A stretch of 64,000 bases of DNA from Actinomycetota bacterium (lineage in GTDB: Bacteria; Actinomycetota; UBA4738; HRBIN12), in the NCBI GenBank assembly GCA_026003015.1, contig BPGL01000003.1, forward strand, positions 1 to 64,000, given 5' to 3'. The position numbers and the translations under genes are program-made. The notes under the pieces were generated by a model. The model saw only the letters and a program-made list of their open reading frames with translations, was not told where the DNA came from and searched no databases. How positions within the stretch are numbered: the stretch's first letter is position 1; every line of letters begins with the position of its first letter. Positions 33,676-41,307 of this stretch are shown piece by piece.

Positions 33676-34806
33676 TCACCAGTCGATCGCGACGCGCAGG
33701 ACGCCGCGGCCGAGGGGAGCGAGGGCGGCGAAGGCCTCCGGCGAGAGGTCGATGATGCGTCCCGGCGCGAAGGGTCCACGGTCATTCACGACCACCGTAA
33801 CCGAGCGCCCGCTCGCCAGATCGGTGACGACGACCCGCGTGCCGAACGGCAGGAACGGGTGCGCCGCGGTGGCGCCGGACCACGGGGGGTCGTACCACGT
33901 GGCCTCCCCGCGCTGGGCCGTGGCGCCGGTTCCGGGCTCCCGCAGGGTCCCTGCCGACATCGGCTCGGGAGCGGCAAGGCGGAGCTCCGGAACCGGCGGG
34001 CGAACGAGCCGCGTGCCCAGGGGCACGCGTGAGACCTCCAGGCCGTTCACGAGCGTCACGCGGAACCGGTCGATCCGCAGGCCCGCACGGCCGGGGCGCA
34101 CGACGCGGACCGATCCGGGGGCCAGCTCGGTCGTGTAGGTCGTGCGCACGCCGAACGCGATCGGCGAGGGGACCCGGCGCACGAGCACGCGGACCTCGTC
34201 GACGCGCACCACGGCGCCGTCGTGGAGGGGGGTGTGGGGTGGCGGAGCGACGCGGTCATCCGCGTCGGGGCGGATCCCCATGGCCGAGAGGAGCGACCCG
34301 ATCGTGCCCGCGTTCGTGAGCACGTCGTGCACCTTCCCGAACACGACGGCCCGAACCGCGGCGACCGGGCTGTCCCCGACGCCGACCGCGGAGGTCGGAA
34401 CCACGTCGAGGAGCGGAGCCGCCTTCCCGTTCGGCTCCCTCCCCGCTCGCTCCACCACCCACACCCCCACACCCTCGGGGGTCACGGTCGCGCTGAACGC
34501 TTCGGCCGGCAGACCCGGCGGAGGGCTCACCACGACCGTCATGCCGTCCACCAGCGCCGTGGCCGGCGGCGGCTCCACCTGCAGCCCGACCGACAACGGA
34601 ACGCCGGTGGACTCCAACAGCTCGGCGACGCTCGAGGACGTCGTCGAGATCGGCTGCGCCTGCCCGGCGAGCACGAGCGTCACGTCCTTGCGAACGGCGA
34701 GCGTGAGCGTGGCGCCGACGACCGCGATCCCCACCGCGAGGCTCGTCGCCTGCACCGCGCGTCGGATCCGCAACCGGCGCACCCGCGTTGGGCGGATCTC
34801 CCCCAC
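33676..34806 (-). CDS. Secreted/membrane-anchored DUF348-G5-RlpA-like cell-wall protein (RpfB/YabE-related)
   Basis: A 376-residue protein: signal-anchor helix (about 18-40), two DUF348 repeats (TLAVRKDVTLVLAGQAQPIS; AVVFGKVHDVLTNAGTIGSL), a G5 domain (FGVRTTYTTELAPGSVRVVR) and a C-terminal RlpA-like double-psi beta-barrel (GEATWYDPPWSGATAAHPFL to RVAIDW) with the catalytic-type Asp in VVVNDRGPFAPGRIIDLS. RpfB of mycobacteria carries a lysozyme-like domain instead. A role in peptidoglycan turnover or resuscitation is inferred from the tatD-rpfB-ksgA gene order. Confidence 0.9.
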   Translation of the reverse strand: MGEIRPTRVRRLRIRRAVQATSLAVGIAVVGATLTLAVRKDVTLVLAGQAQPISTTSSSVAELLESTGVPLSVGLQVEPPPATALVDGMTVVVSPPPGLPAEAFSATVTPEGVGVWVVERAGREPNGKAAPLLDVVPTSAVGVGDSPVAAVRAVVFGKVHDVLTNAGTIGSLLSAMGIRPDADDRVAPPPHTPLHDGAVVRVDEVRVLVRRVPSPIAFGVRTTYTTELAPGSVRVVRPGRAGLRIDRFRVTLVNGLEVSRVPLGTRLVRPPVPELRLAAPEPMSAGTLREPGTGATAQRGEATWYDPPWSGATAAHPFLPFGTRVVVTDLASGRSVTVVVNDRGPFAPGRIIDLSPEAFAALAPLGRGVLRVAIDW

Positions 34807-34884
34807 GTCGCCTCCTGCTGCTCGAGGAGCGTTCCAGGGGGAAGCGGCGCGGCCGGACCGGAACCTCCGTTGGCACGGGCCGCG

Positions 34885-34914
34885 ACTCTACCGAACCCTC
34901 AACCCTCACTGCAA
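34885..34914 (-). promoter_or_regulatory. Candidate promoter of the G5/RlpA gene
   Basis: On the minus strand TTGCAG (34914-34909) and TAGAGT (34890-34885) are separated by 18 bases, 79 bases upstream of the start codon. Confidence 0.45.
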
Positions 34915-34924
34915 ACTTGAGTTC

Positions 34925-34938
34925 CGAACGGACGTTCG
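34925..34938. promoter_or_regulatory. Candidate LexA/DinR box
   Basis: CGAACGGACGTTCG matches the Gram-positive SOS consensus CGAAC-RNRY-GTTYG exactly and extends to a 16-base CCGAACG-N2-CGTTCGG symmetry. It lies ten bases upstream of the -35 of the G5/RlpA gene. Confidence 0.4.
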
Positions 34939-34950
34939 GTCGACCCGACC

Positions 34951-35745
34951 TCATCCGAGGCCCGGGAAAGCGCGGAACGCGTTCGACGCGGTCGTGCGGG
35001 CGAGGTCGTCGGCGTCGGTGCCGAGCGCGCGGGCGAGCGCGGCGAGGGTGAGCGGGAGATGGGCCGGCTCGTTCTCCCGCCCGCGGACGGCCTGCGGCGC
35101 GAGGAAGGGCGCGTCGGTCTCGACGAGCAGCCGATCCGACGGCACCGAGCGCGCTGCCTCGCGCAGGGGCCCGTTCTTCGGGTAGGTCACGTTCCCGGCG
35201 AACGAGAGGTAGTAGCCACGCGTCGCGCACTCCCGGGCGAGCGCCGCGTCCCCGCTGAAGCAGTGGATCACCACGCGCTCGGCGCCGGCGCGCTCGAGCG
35301 TGGCGAGCACGTCGTCCCAGGCGTCGCGCACGTGCACGACGAGCGGCTTGCCGACCTCCCGCGACAGGGCCGCGTGCGCCTCGAGCACGCGAAGCTGGTC
35401 CGCCCGATGCGAGCGCATCCGGTAGTAGTCCAGGCCGCACTCCCCCACGGCCACGACCCGTGGGTCGTGGAGCAGCTCCTCGATCCGGGCCGAGGCCCGC
35501 CCGTCGAACGTCGCGGCGTCGTGGGGGTGCATCCCGGCCGTCGCGAACACCCCCGGCAGCGAATCGGCGAGCTCGCGCGCCCGCGCGCTCGTCTCGGGGT
35601 CGATCCCGACGCACACGATCCGGGCGACGCCCGCCGCGCGAGCGGCCTCGACCACGGCTGCAGGGTCACGGTCGACGAGGAACAGGTGGCAGTGGGTATC
35701 GACCGCGCCCGCGTCCACCCGCGGTTCAGGGTTCGGCCCGTCCAT
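34951..35745 (-). CDS. tatD: TatD family metal-dependent DNase
   Basis: A 264-residue TIM-barrel nuclease with DTHCHL (metal His pair), GECGLDYYR (Glu), VVHVRDAWDD, VIHCFSG and VETDAPFLAP (metal Asp). It acts as a 3'-5' exonuclease in DNA repair in other bacteria. ATG 35745 follows TAGAGT by nine bases, giving a near-leaderless transcript. It lies between metG and the G5 gene as in actinobacteria (Rv1007c-Rv1009). Confidence 0.94.
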   Translation of the reverse strand: MDGPNPEPRVDAGAVDTHCHLFLVDRDPAAVVEAARAAGVARIVCVGIDPETSARARELADSLPGVFATAGMHPHDAATFDGRASARIEELLHDPRVVAVGECGLDYYRMRSHRADQLRVLEAHAALSREVGKPLVVHVRDAWDDVLATLERAGAERVVIHCFSGDAALARECATRGYYLSFAGNVTYPKNGPLREAARSVPSDRLLVETDAPFLAPQAVRGRENEPAHLPLTLAALARALGTDADDLARTTASNAFRAFPGLG

Positions 35746-35852
35746 CCCGTCGGGACTCTACCCACCCTCCACATCGGGTGCAGCGGGCGAGCTTCACGTG
35801 AAACATGACCGGCGCGACCCTCACCCCGCACTGGAGACGGGAGGCCCCGCCC

Positions 35853-37412
35853 TCAGTCCGGCTCGATCCGCGGGAACAGCGGACCGCCGCGAACGGTCCG
35901 GGTCCCGGGGCGGAGCCCGCCCCAGGCCACGTCGCGCGGAACGCGTCGGCCGTCCAGGGGCTCCACGATGCCGAGCTGTTCCCACAGGCGCTCGGCGGCG
36001 CCGGGCATCACGGGACGGATGAGGATCGCGAGGATCCGCAGGAGCTCCACGCTCGCGTAGAGGACGCCCGCCAGCTCGTCGCGACGAGCGGGGTCCTTCG
36101 CGAGCTTCCACGGCTGGCGTTCGACGAGGTAGCCGTTCGCGCGGTCCACGATGGTCCAGATGGCGGCGAGCCCCTGCTGGATCCGCAGGGCGAGCATGTG
36201 CTCGTCGACCGCGGCCACCGCGGAGGCGACGACGTCGGGCAGGTCCTCCTCGACGCCCGCGCTCCTCGGCTCGGGCACGACGCCGCCGAAGGACGTCTCG
36301 AGCATCGCGAGCACGCGGCTCGCCAGGTTCCCCAGCCCGTTGGCGAGGTCGGCGTTGTGGCGCTCGAGCATCGACTCCCACGAGAAGCTCCCGTCCTCCC
36401 CGAAGCGCACCTCGCGCATGAAGTAGTAGCGGTAGGAGTCGGTTCCGAAGCGGTCGATCAGCTCGAACGGGTGGATCCCGGTCGCGTTCGTCTTCGACAT
36501 CTTCTTGCCGCCCACGGTCAGGAACCCGTGGGCCCAGACCGTCCGGGGCAGCTCGAGCCCCGCGGCCATCAGCATCGCGGGCCAGTAGATCGCGTGGAAA
36601 CGCAGGATGTCCTTGCCGATCACGTGCACGTCGGCCGGCCAGGTCCGGCTGAACCGCGCGGGGTCGTCGGCGTACCCCGCGGTGATGTAGTTGGTGAGCG
36701 CGTCGAACCACACGTAGCTGACGTGCTTGGGATCCCAGGGCAGCGGGATGCCCCAGTCGAAGCGTCGTGCGGCTGATCGAGAAGTCGCGCAGGCCCCTCG
36801 CGGATCGACGGCGAGGACCTCGTTGCGCCGGCTCTCGGGCTCGACGGATCGGAGGGGTTCTCGGCGTAGTGGTCCAGGAGTCGATCCCGGTAGGCCGGAC
36901 AGCCGGAAGAAGTAGTTCTCGGCTCCTCGAGGCGCTTCCACCGCGGCGCTCGTGGATCGGGCACAGCCCGTCGCGGAGCTCGGCCTCGGTGTAGTAGGCC
37001 TCGCACGGACACGCAGTACAGCCCCTCGTACGTCCCGAGGTAGATGTCGTCGCGGCCGTTGCCGTAGACGGCCTGCGAGCAGCTCTGGCGACGGCCCGGC
37101 CTCGTGCCGCGGCTCGGTCGTGCGGATGTAGTCGTCATAGGCGATGTCGAGTCGGGCCCACACCTCCTCGCCACCGGGGCTCCATCTCGGTCGACCCATC
37201 CGCTGCGGGTGCATCGCCGGCCGCCTCGGCCGCGCTGCTGGACCTTGAGCCCGTGCTCGTCGGTGCCGGTGAGGTGGAACACCTCCTCGCCGCGCAGGCG
37301 CCGGTACCGGGCGACGACGTCGACGGCCACTCGCGTTGTAGGCGTGCCCGATGTGCGGCACGTCGTTCGGGTAGTAGATCGGTGTCGTGATGTAGAAGAC
37401 CTCGCGGCCCAT
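35853..37412 (-). CDS. metG: Methionyl-tRNA synthetase, with an indel-disrupted middle
   Basis: A class I synthetase of about 520 residues that charges tRNA-Met. The N-terminus FYITTPIYYPNDVPHIGHAY carries the HIGH motif. From about 36765 downward the sequence is clean: FDWGIPLPWDPKHVSYVWFD, KKMSKTNATGIHPF (KMSKS) and the anticodon-binding domain. Between about 36765 and 37345 the protein is split over several frames: VAVDVVARYRRLRGEEVFHL, TGTDEHGLKVQ, EVWARLDIAYDDYIRTTEPR, YGNGRDDIYLGTYEGLY. ATG 37412 lies ten bases after TAGCAT; ATG 37424 is an alternative. Essential and single here, so it should be functional in the cell. Confidence 0.92.
   Translation of the reverse strand: MGREVFYITTPIYYPNDVPHIGHAYNASGRRRRRPVPAPARRGGVPPHRHRRARAQGPAARPRRPAMHPQRMGRPRWSPGGEEVWARLDIAYDDYIRTTEPRHEAGPSPELLAGRLRQRPRRHLPRDVRGAVLRVRARPTTPRPSSATGCARSTSAAVEAPRGAENYFFRLSGLPGSTPGPLRREPLRSVEPESRRNEVLAVDPRGACATSRSAARRFDWGIPLPWDPKHVSYVWFDALTNYITAGYADDPARFSRTWPADVHVIGKDILRFHAIYWPAMLMAAGLELPRTVWAHGFLTVGGKKMSKTNATGIHPFELIDRFGTDSYRYYFMREVRFGEDGSFSWESMLERHNADLANGLGNLASRVLAMLETSFGGVVPEPRSAGVEEDLPDVVASAVAAVDEHMLALRIQQGLAAIWTIVDRANGYLVERQPWKLAKDPARRDELAGVLYASVELLRILAILIRPVMPGAAERLWEQLGIVEPLDGRRVPRDVAWGGLRPGTRTVRGGPLFPRIEPD
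36765..37345 (-). other. Indel-dense patch inside metG (probable sequencing error)
   Basis: Conserved MetG segments occur in order but in alternating frames, requiring many single-base corrections within about 580 bases. The sequence is clean on both sides. Confidence 0.75.
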
Positions 37413-37442
37413 GCCGGGGCCCATGCTACCCGGCGACGTCGA

Positions 37443-38279
37443 TCAGCCCGTCGACCCGTCGTCGGCCGCGAGGACCGCCTCGTACAGGTCGTTGGCCGAC
37501 ACGCCGCGTCGCTCGCCGACGGCACGCGCCGCGTCGCGGCGGCGCACGCCCGCGCGGACGAGCTCGCGAACCTCCTCCACGCAGGCACCCAGGTCCACCG
37601 GCGCAGCCTCCCGCGCGCCCTCGATGACGAGGACGACCTCCCCGCGCACGTCCTCCTCCAGGCCGCCCAAGACCTCGGACGCGCGGCCGCGCCGGATCTC
37701 CTCGTGGCGCTTCGTCAGCTCCCGGGCCAGCGCCACGCGCCGATCCCCGAGGACGACGAGCACGTCGCGAAGCAGCGTGTGCACCCGCCCCGGGGCCTCG
37801 AACACGACGGCCGTCCGCGGGTCGTGGCGCAGCGCCTCCAGCCGCCGCATCCGGGCGCTGGGTTTCCTTGGAAGGAAACCCTCGAACGTGAAGCGGTCGG
37901 TCGCGAACCCCGACACCACGAGCGCGGCCAGCGCCGCGGAGGGGCCGGGGACCACCCGCACGTCCAGGCCGCGCTCGACGCACGCCCGCACGAGCCGCGC
38001 CCCGGGATCGGAGACGAGCGGCATCCCGGCGTCGGAGACCAGCGCCACGTCGTCCCCGTCGAGGAGCCGCTCGAGGATCGGCTCGATCCGCGAGCGCTCG
38101 TTCCCCTCGAACAGCGACACGAGCTCGCGGCGCACGCCGATCGACCGCAGGAGCCGCCCGGTGCGTCGGGTGTCCTCGGCCGCGATCACGTCGACGGCGG
38201 CCAACACCTCGCGGGCTCGCGGGGCGAGGTCGGCGAGGTTGCCGATCGGCGTGCCGACGATCCACAGCGTGCCGCTCAC
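37443..38279 (-). CDS. rsmI: 16S rRNA (cytidine1402-2'-O)-methyltransferase
   Basis: A 278-residue tetrapyrrole-methylase-fold enzyme. GTLWIVGTPIGNLADLAPRA, AAEDTRRTGRLL, VSDAGMPLVSDPG and VVPGPSAALAALVVSG are diagnostic. The start is GTG 38279, immediately before the conserved SGTLWIVGTPIGN. It is divergent from the mannosyltransferase, an arrangement shared with Rv1002c/Rv1003. Confidence 0.95.
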   Translation of the reverse strand: MSGTLWIVGTPIGNLADLAPRAREVLAAVDVIAAEDTRRTGRLLRSIGVRRELVSLFEGNERSRIEPILERLLDGDDVALVSDAGMPLVSDPGARLVRACVERGLDVRVVPGPSAALAALVVSGFATDRFTFEGFLPRKPSARMRRLEALRHDPRTAVVFEAPGRVHTLLRDVLVVLGDRRVALARELTKRHEEIRRGRASEVLGGLEEDVRGEVVLVIEGAREAAPVDLGACVEEVRELVRAGVRRRDAARAVGERRGVSANDLYEAVLAADDGSTG

Positions 38280-38343
38280 ACCCCGATGGTGGCAGGATGC
38301 GCCCGGCTTGCACACCCGACGGAAGGATGGGGCCGAACGAAGG

Positions 38344-39873
38344 ATGGGGGATCGAGCCGAGGACCGGGACCGCCGGTCCGCCAGCCGGCTCGCCGGCCTG
38401 CTGCGCGGACCCGGGCTCGCGATCGTCGCCGCGGCGGCGCTCGCGGCGGCGCTGCGGACGGTGACGCTTGCGCACCCGCCCGGGTTCGTGTTCGACGAGA
38501 TCTACTACGCGAAGGCCGGCTGCATCCTCGTCGGCTTCGACGATCGCACGTGTCGACTCGACGCGACCGAACGGCTGTTCCGCGAGCAGCGGTGGGACGT
38601 CGGCTCCTACGTCCATCCCGACCTCGGCAAGTGGCAGATCGGGCTCGGCGTGAAGGCCTTCGGGATGCGGCCGTTCGGCTGGAGGATCTCCTCCGCGATC
38701 GCCGGCACGCTCGTGGTCGCGCTCACGGCCGCGACGGCGTGGCTGCTGTTCCGAAGCGCGGTCTGGACGGCCGTGGCCGGCGGGTTGCTCGCGATCGACG
38801 GGATGAACCTCGTCCTGTCGCGGATCGCGTTGCTCGACGTACACCTCGAGCTGTGGGTGACGGCCGGGTTCCTGGCGCTCCTGCTCGACCGACGTCGGCT
38901 CGAGCGGGCGCGTCGGACCCCGGACGCCGAGCGGTCGGTCGCTCCCCTGCTGCGCCCCTGGCTCCTGGTGGCCGGCGTCGCGTTCGGCGCCGCGACGGCC
39001 GTGAAGTGGTCGGGCGCGTTCGCGCTTGGGGCCGCGGGCGTGCTCGTCCTCGCGTGGGCGACGGGGCGGCACGGGCCGGGCCTGGGTCGAGGGCGCGCCC
39101 TCGCACGGGCCCTCGCGCGCGAGGGCCTTCCGATCGTCGTGGGGCTCGGGCTCGTCCCGCTCCTCGTCTACCTGCTCACGTGGTGGCCGTGGCTGCACCA
39201 CATGGGCCACGATCCCGTCCGCGAGCCGGTCGCCGCCGCGGCGGCGCTCGCGCGCGAGCACCTCGACATGTGGCGCTACCAGGCCGAGACGATCCGGGAG
39301 TTCGAGGAGGTCGACGGCACGAGGACCCCGACGCACCCGTACTACTCACGGCCCTGGCGCTGGCCGGTCCTCGGGCGGCCGGTGCTGTTCTACTCCGAGC
39401 TCGACGACGGGACGGTGTCGCAGATCCTCGCGATCGGGAACCCGGCGATCGCCTGGGCGAGCGTCCCCGCGCTCGTCGCCTGCGCGGTGCTTTGGTGGCG
39501 CGCGCGCGACCGCGCTGCCGGGTTCCTCGTGCTCGCGTTCCTGGGGCAGTGGCTGCCCTGGTTCCTCGTGCCGCGGCCGCAGTTCTCCTTCTACCTGTTG
39601 CCGATGACCCCGTACCTCGTGCTCGCGGTGGTCCTGGCCCTGCGACGCCTCGCCGACGCGAGGATCGTGGTGCGCGACGCGGAGGGCCTCGTCGCGACGA
39701 ACCCGGAGACCGGCGGCCCCGCCGTGTCGCGCGCCCGCCCGTACCGGCCGTTCGTCGTCGCCTACCTCGCGATCGCCGCAGCGCTCACGGTCTGGTTCTG
39801 GCCCGTGCTCGTCGCGCGGACGATCTCCGAGGACCGCTGGAGGGCGATCGTGTGGTTCCGGGCCTGGATCTGA
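38344..39873 (+). CDS. pmt: Dolichyl-phosphate-mannose-protein mannosyltransferase (GT39, PMT)
   Basis: A 509-residue polytopic membrane enzyme that O-mannosylates exported proteins during Sec translocation using polyprenyl-phosphate mannose. The catalytic Asp-Glu pair is in GFVFDEIYYAKAG in the first external loop; GSYVHPDLGKWQIGLGVKAF and the conserved membrane segments follow, with YYSRPWRWPVLGRPV late in the protein. ATG 38344 is preceded by a weak AAGG. Substrates could include the secreted proteases and lipoproteins of this window. Confidence 0.93.
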   Translation: MGDRAEDRDRRSASRLAGLLRGPGLAIVAAAALAAALRTVTLAHPPGFVFDEIYYAKAGCILVGFDDRTCRLDATERLFREQRWDVGSYVHPDLGKWQIGLGVKAFGMRPFGWRISSAIAGTLVVALTAATAWLLFRSAVWTAVAGGLLAIDGMNLVLSRIALLDVHLELWVTAGFLALLLDRRRLERARRTPDAERSVAPLLRPWLLVAGVAFGAATAVKWSGAFALGAAGVLVLAWATGRHGPGLGRGRALARALAREGLPIVVGLGLVPLLVYLLTWWPWLHHMGHDPVREPVAAAAALAREHLDMWRYQAETIREFEEVDGTRTPTHPYYSRPWRWPVLGRPVLFYSELDDGTVSQILAIGNPAIAWASVPALVACAVLWWRARDRAAGFLVLAFLGQWLPWFLVPRPQFSFYLLPMTPYLVLAVVLALRRLADARIVVRDAEGLVATNPETGGPAVSRARPYRPFVVAYLAIAAALTVWFWPVLVARTISEDRWRAIVWFRAWI

Positions 39874-39876
39874 GGC

Positions 39877-40503
39877 TCAGGCCGCGCCGGGCTCGCCCGA
39901 GGCTCCAGGGCGCTCGACCAGGTGGATCGGCAGGAGGTCCTCGGCGGTCCGGGCCGGCCGATCCGGTCGCGGCGCGGGGCGGAGCCCGACGGCCTCGGCC
40001 TCCCGGAGGGAAGCCCGCGTGAGGATCGCGACCCCGTAGGGATCGCCACGGAACAGGTCGGTCCGCTGCATGCACACGAGGACCGAGGGGCGGCCTGCGG
40101 GGAACGCCACCTGCGCCAGACGCGCGACCGCCACGTCGACGAGCATCGGCAGACGCAGCCACATGCCCAGCGGGGGGATCGCGTCGGGCGAGCATCCGGG
40201 AGCGAGCGCCGCGATCTCCTCGGGGCTCGCGGGGGCGGCGTCGGGGTCGTCGAGGGCCTCACGAGCGAGCTCGAGATCGAAGGCCCGGGGCCAGGGAACG
40301 ACCCCGAGCGCGTGCCCGTGCTCGAAGCGGAGCACGAGCGTGCGCACGAGCTCGTCGGTGCCGACGTCGGCGCCCGCGGCCGCCTCCTCGGGGCTGCGAG
40401 CGTGGGGCGACGGCAGCACGAGGAAGGGAGCGCCCCGGCCGAGCAGGTAGTCGATCACGGGGTTCGTCACGCGGTCTCCGAGGATCGCAGGTCGCGGCGA
40501 CAT
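39877..40503 (-). CDS. YbaK/EbsC-like aminoacyl-tRNA deacylase domain protein
   Basis: A protein of about 208 residues. VRTLVLRFEHGHALGVVPWP, the segment ALAPGCSPDAIPPLGMWLRL and PMLVDVAVARLAQVAFPAGR match the YbaK/ProRS-editing fold (TGCxPGAxPP, then a glycine-rich substrate loop). The family clears misacylated tRNA such as Cys-tRNA-Pro. The C-terminal 60 residues are variable. An alternative start is ATG 40518. It is convergent with pmt, three bases apart. Confidence 0.75.
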   Translation of the reverse strand: MSPRPAILGDRVTNPVIDYLLGRGAPFLVLPSPHARSPEEAAAGADVGTDELVRTLVLRFEHGHALGVVPWPRAFDLELAREALDDPDAAPASPEEIAALAPGCSPDAIPPLGMWLRLPMLVDVAVARLAQVAFPAGRPSVLVCMQRTDLFRGDPYGVAILTRASLREAEAVGLRPAPRPDRPARTAEDLLPIHLVERPGASGEPGAA

Positions 40504-40522
40504 CGTAGCGCCGAACACCGCC

Positions 40523-41272
40523 TCACCCGAAGAGCGCCGGCAGCCGGTCGCGCGCGAGCACGTACACGAGGCCCGCTCCGACGTCGAGCAGGACGTGCGC
40601 GACGAGGAACGGGCCGAGCCGGCGACGGCGGACGAACAGCGACCCGAACAGCAGGCCCATCGCGAGGTTCCCGACGAACCCGCCCCACCCCTGGTAGAGG
40701 TGGTAGGTCGCCCGCAGGAGCGCGCTCGCGGCGATCGCGCCGCGCGACGACCACCCGAGCTGCTCGAGGCGCGTGACGAGGTAGCCCAGCACGATCACCT
40801 CCTCGACCGCCGACGCGCGCACGGCGTGGAGGACGAGCATCGGGACGGTCCACCAGTGACCCAGGGGCGGGACCGGAACGACGATCCGGTTCAGGCCGAG
40901 GCTCACGGAGGCCGCGTACACCCCCGCGCCGGCCAGGCCGATCGCCGCGGCGAGGATCGCTGCGTCCCGGACCTGCGCGGCCGCGCGCTCGGTCCCCACG
41001 CCGATCGTGGCCGGCCCCTCGCCCGAGCGCCGCAGGAGGTGCCACACGAGGTAGACGGGCGCCAGGCCGAAGACGATCCCGACGAGCTGGCGAGCCAGGC
41101 GCGGGTCCTGGTCGGCCGCGGCGACGACCGCGCCTCGCAGCGGCCCCTCGACGAGGCTCAGGACCGCGTACACAGCGCTCGCGAGCAGCGAGAGCGACAG
41201 GACCGCGAGAACCTCCTCGCGCAGCGTGCGTCGGTCGAGCTGCGCCGGCGGGGCGGGGACGGGGCGCGGCAT
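40523..41272 (-). CDS. CPBP family intramembrane protease
   Basis: A 249-residue protein with six to seven helices and the Abi/CAAX protease motifs: the glutamate pair in AVEEVIVLGYLVTRL, the first His in LLRATYHLYQGWGG and the second in LVAHVLLDVGAGL. The Arg of the classical EExxxR is not at its usual place, as in some bacterial subgroups. Substrates are unknown. Confidence 0.85.
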   Translation of the reverse strand: MPRPVPAPPAQLDRRTLREEVLAVLSLSLLASAVYAVLSLVEGPLRGAVVAAADQDPRLARQLVGIVFGLAPVYLVWHLLRRSGEGPATIGVGTERAAAQVRDAAILAAAIGLAGAGVYAASVSLGLNRIVVPVPPLGHWWTVPMLVLHAVRASAVEEVIVLGYLVTRLEQLGWSSRGAIAASALLRATYHLYQGWGGFVGNLAMGLLFGSLFVRRRRLGPFLVAHVLLDVGAGLVYVLARDRLPALFG

Positions 41273-41307
41273 CGCCTCCAGGCTACGCGCCCGCGGCCGG
41301 CCGAGCG

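Noticed and set aside
37861-37890. Short inverted repeat GGTTTCCTTGGAAGGAAACC inside rsmI as a terminator or operator
   Set aside because: It is a near-perfect palindrome but lies within the coding sequence (RsmI segment FLPRKPS), where the codons are conserved in the family; no regulatory role can be supported.
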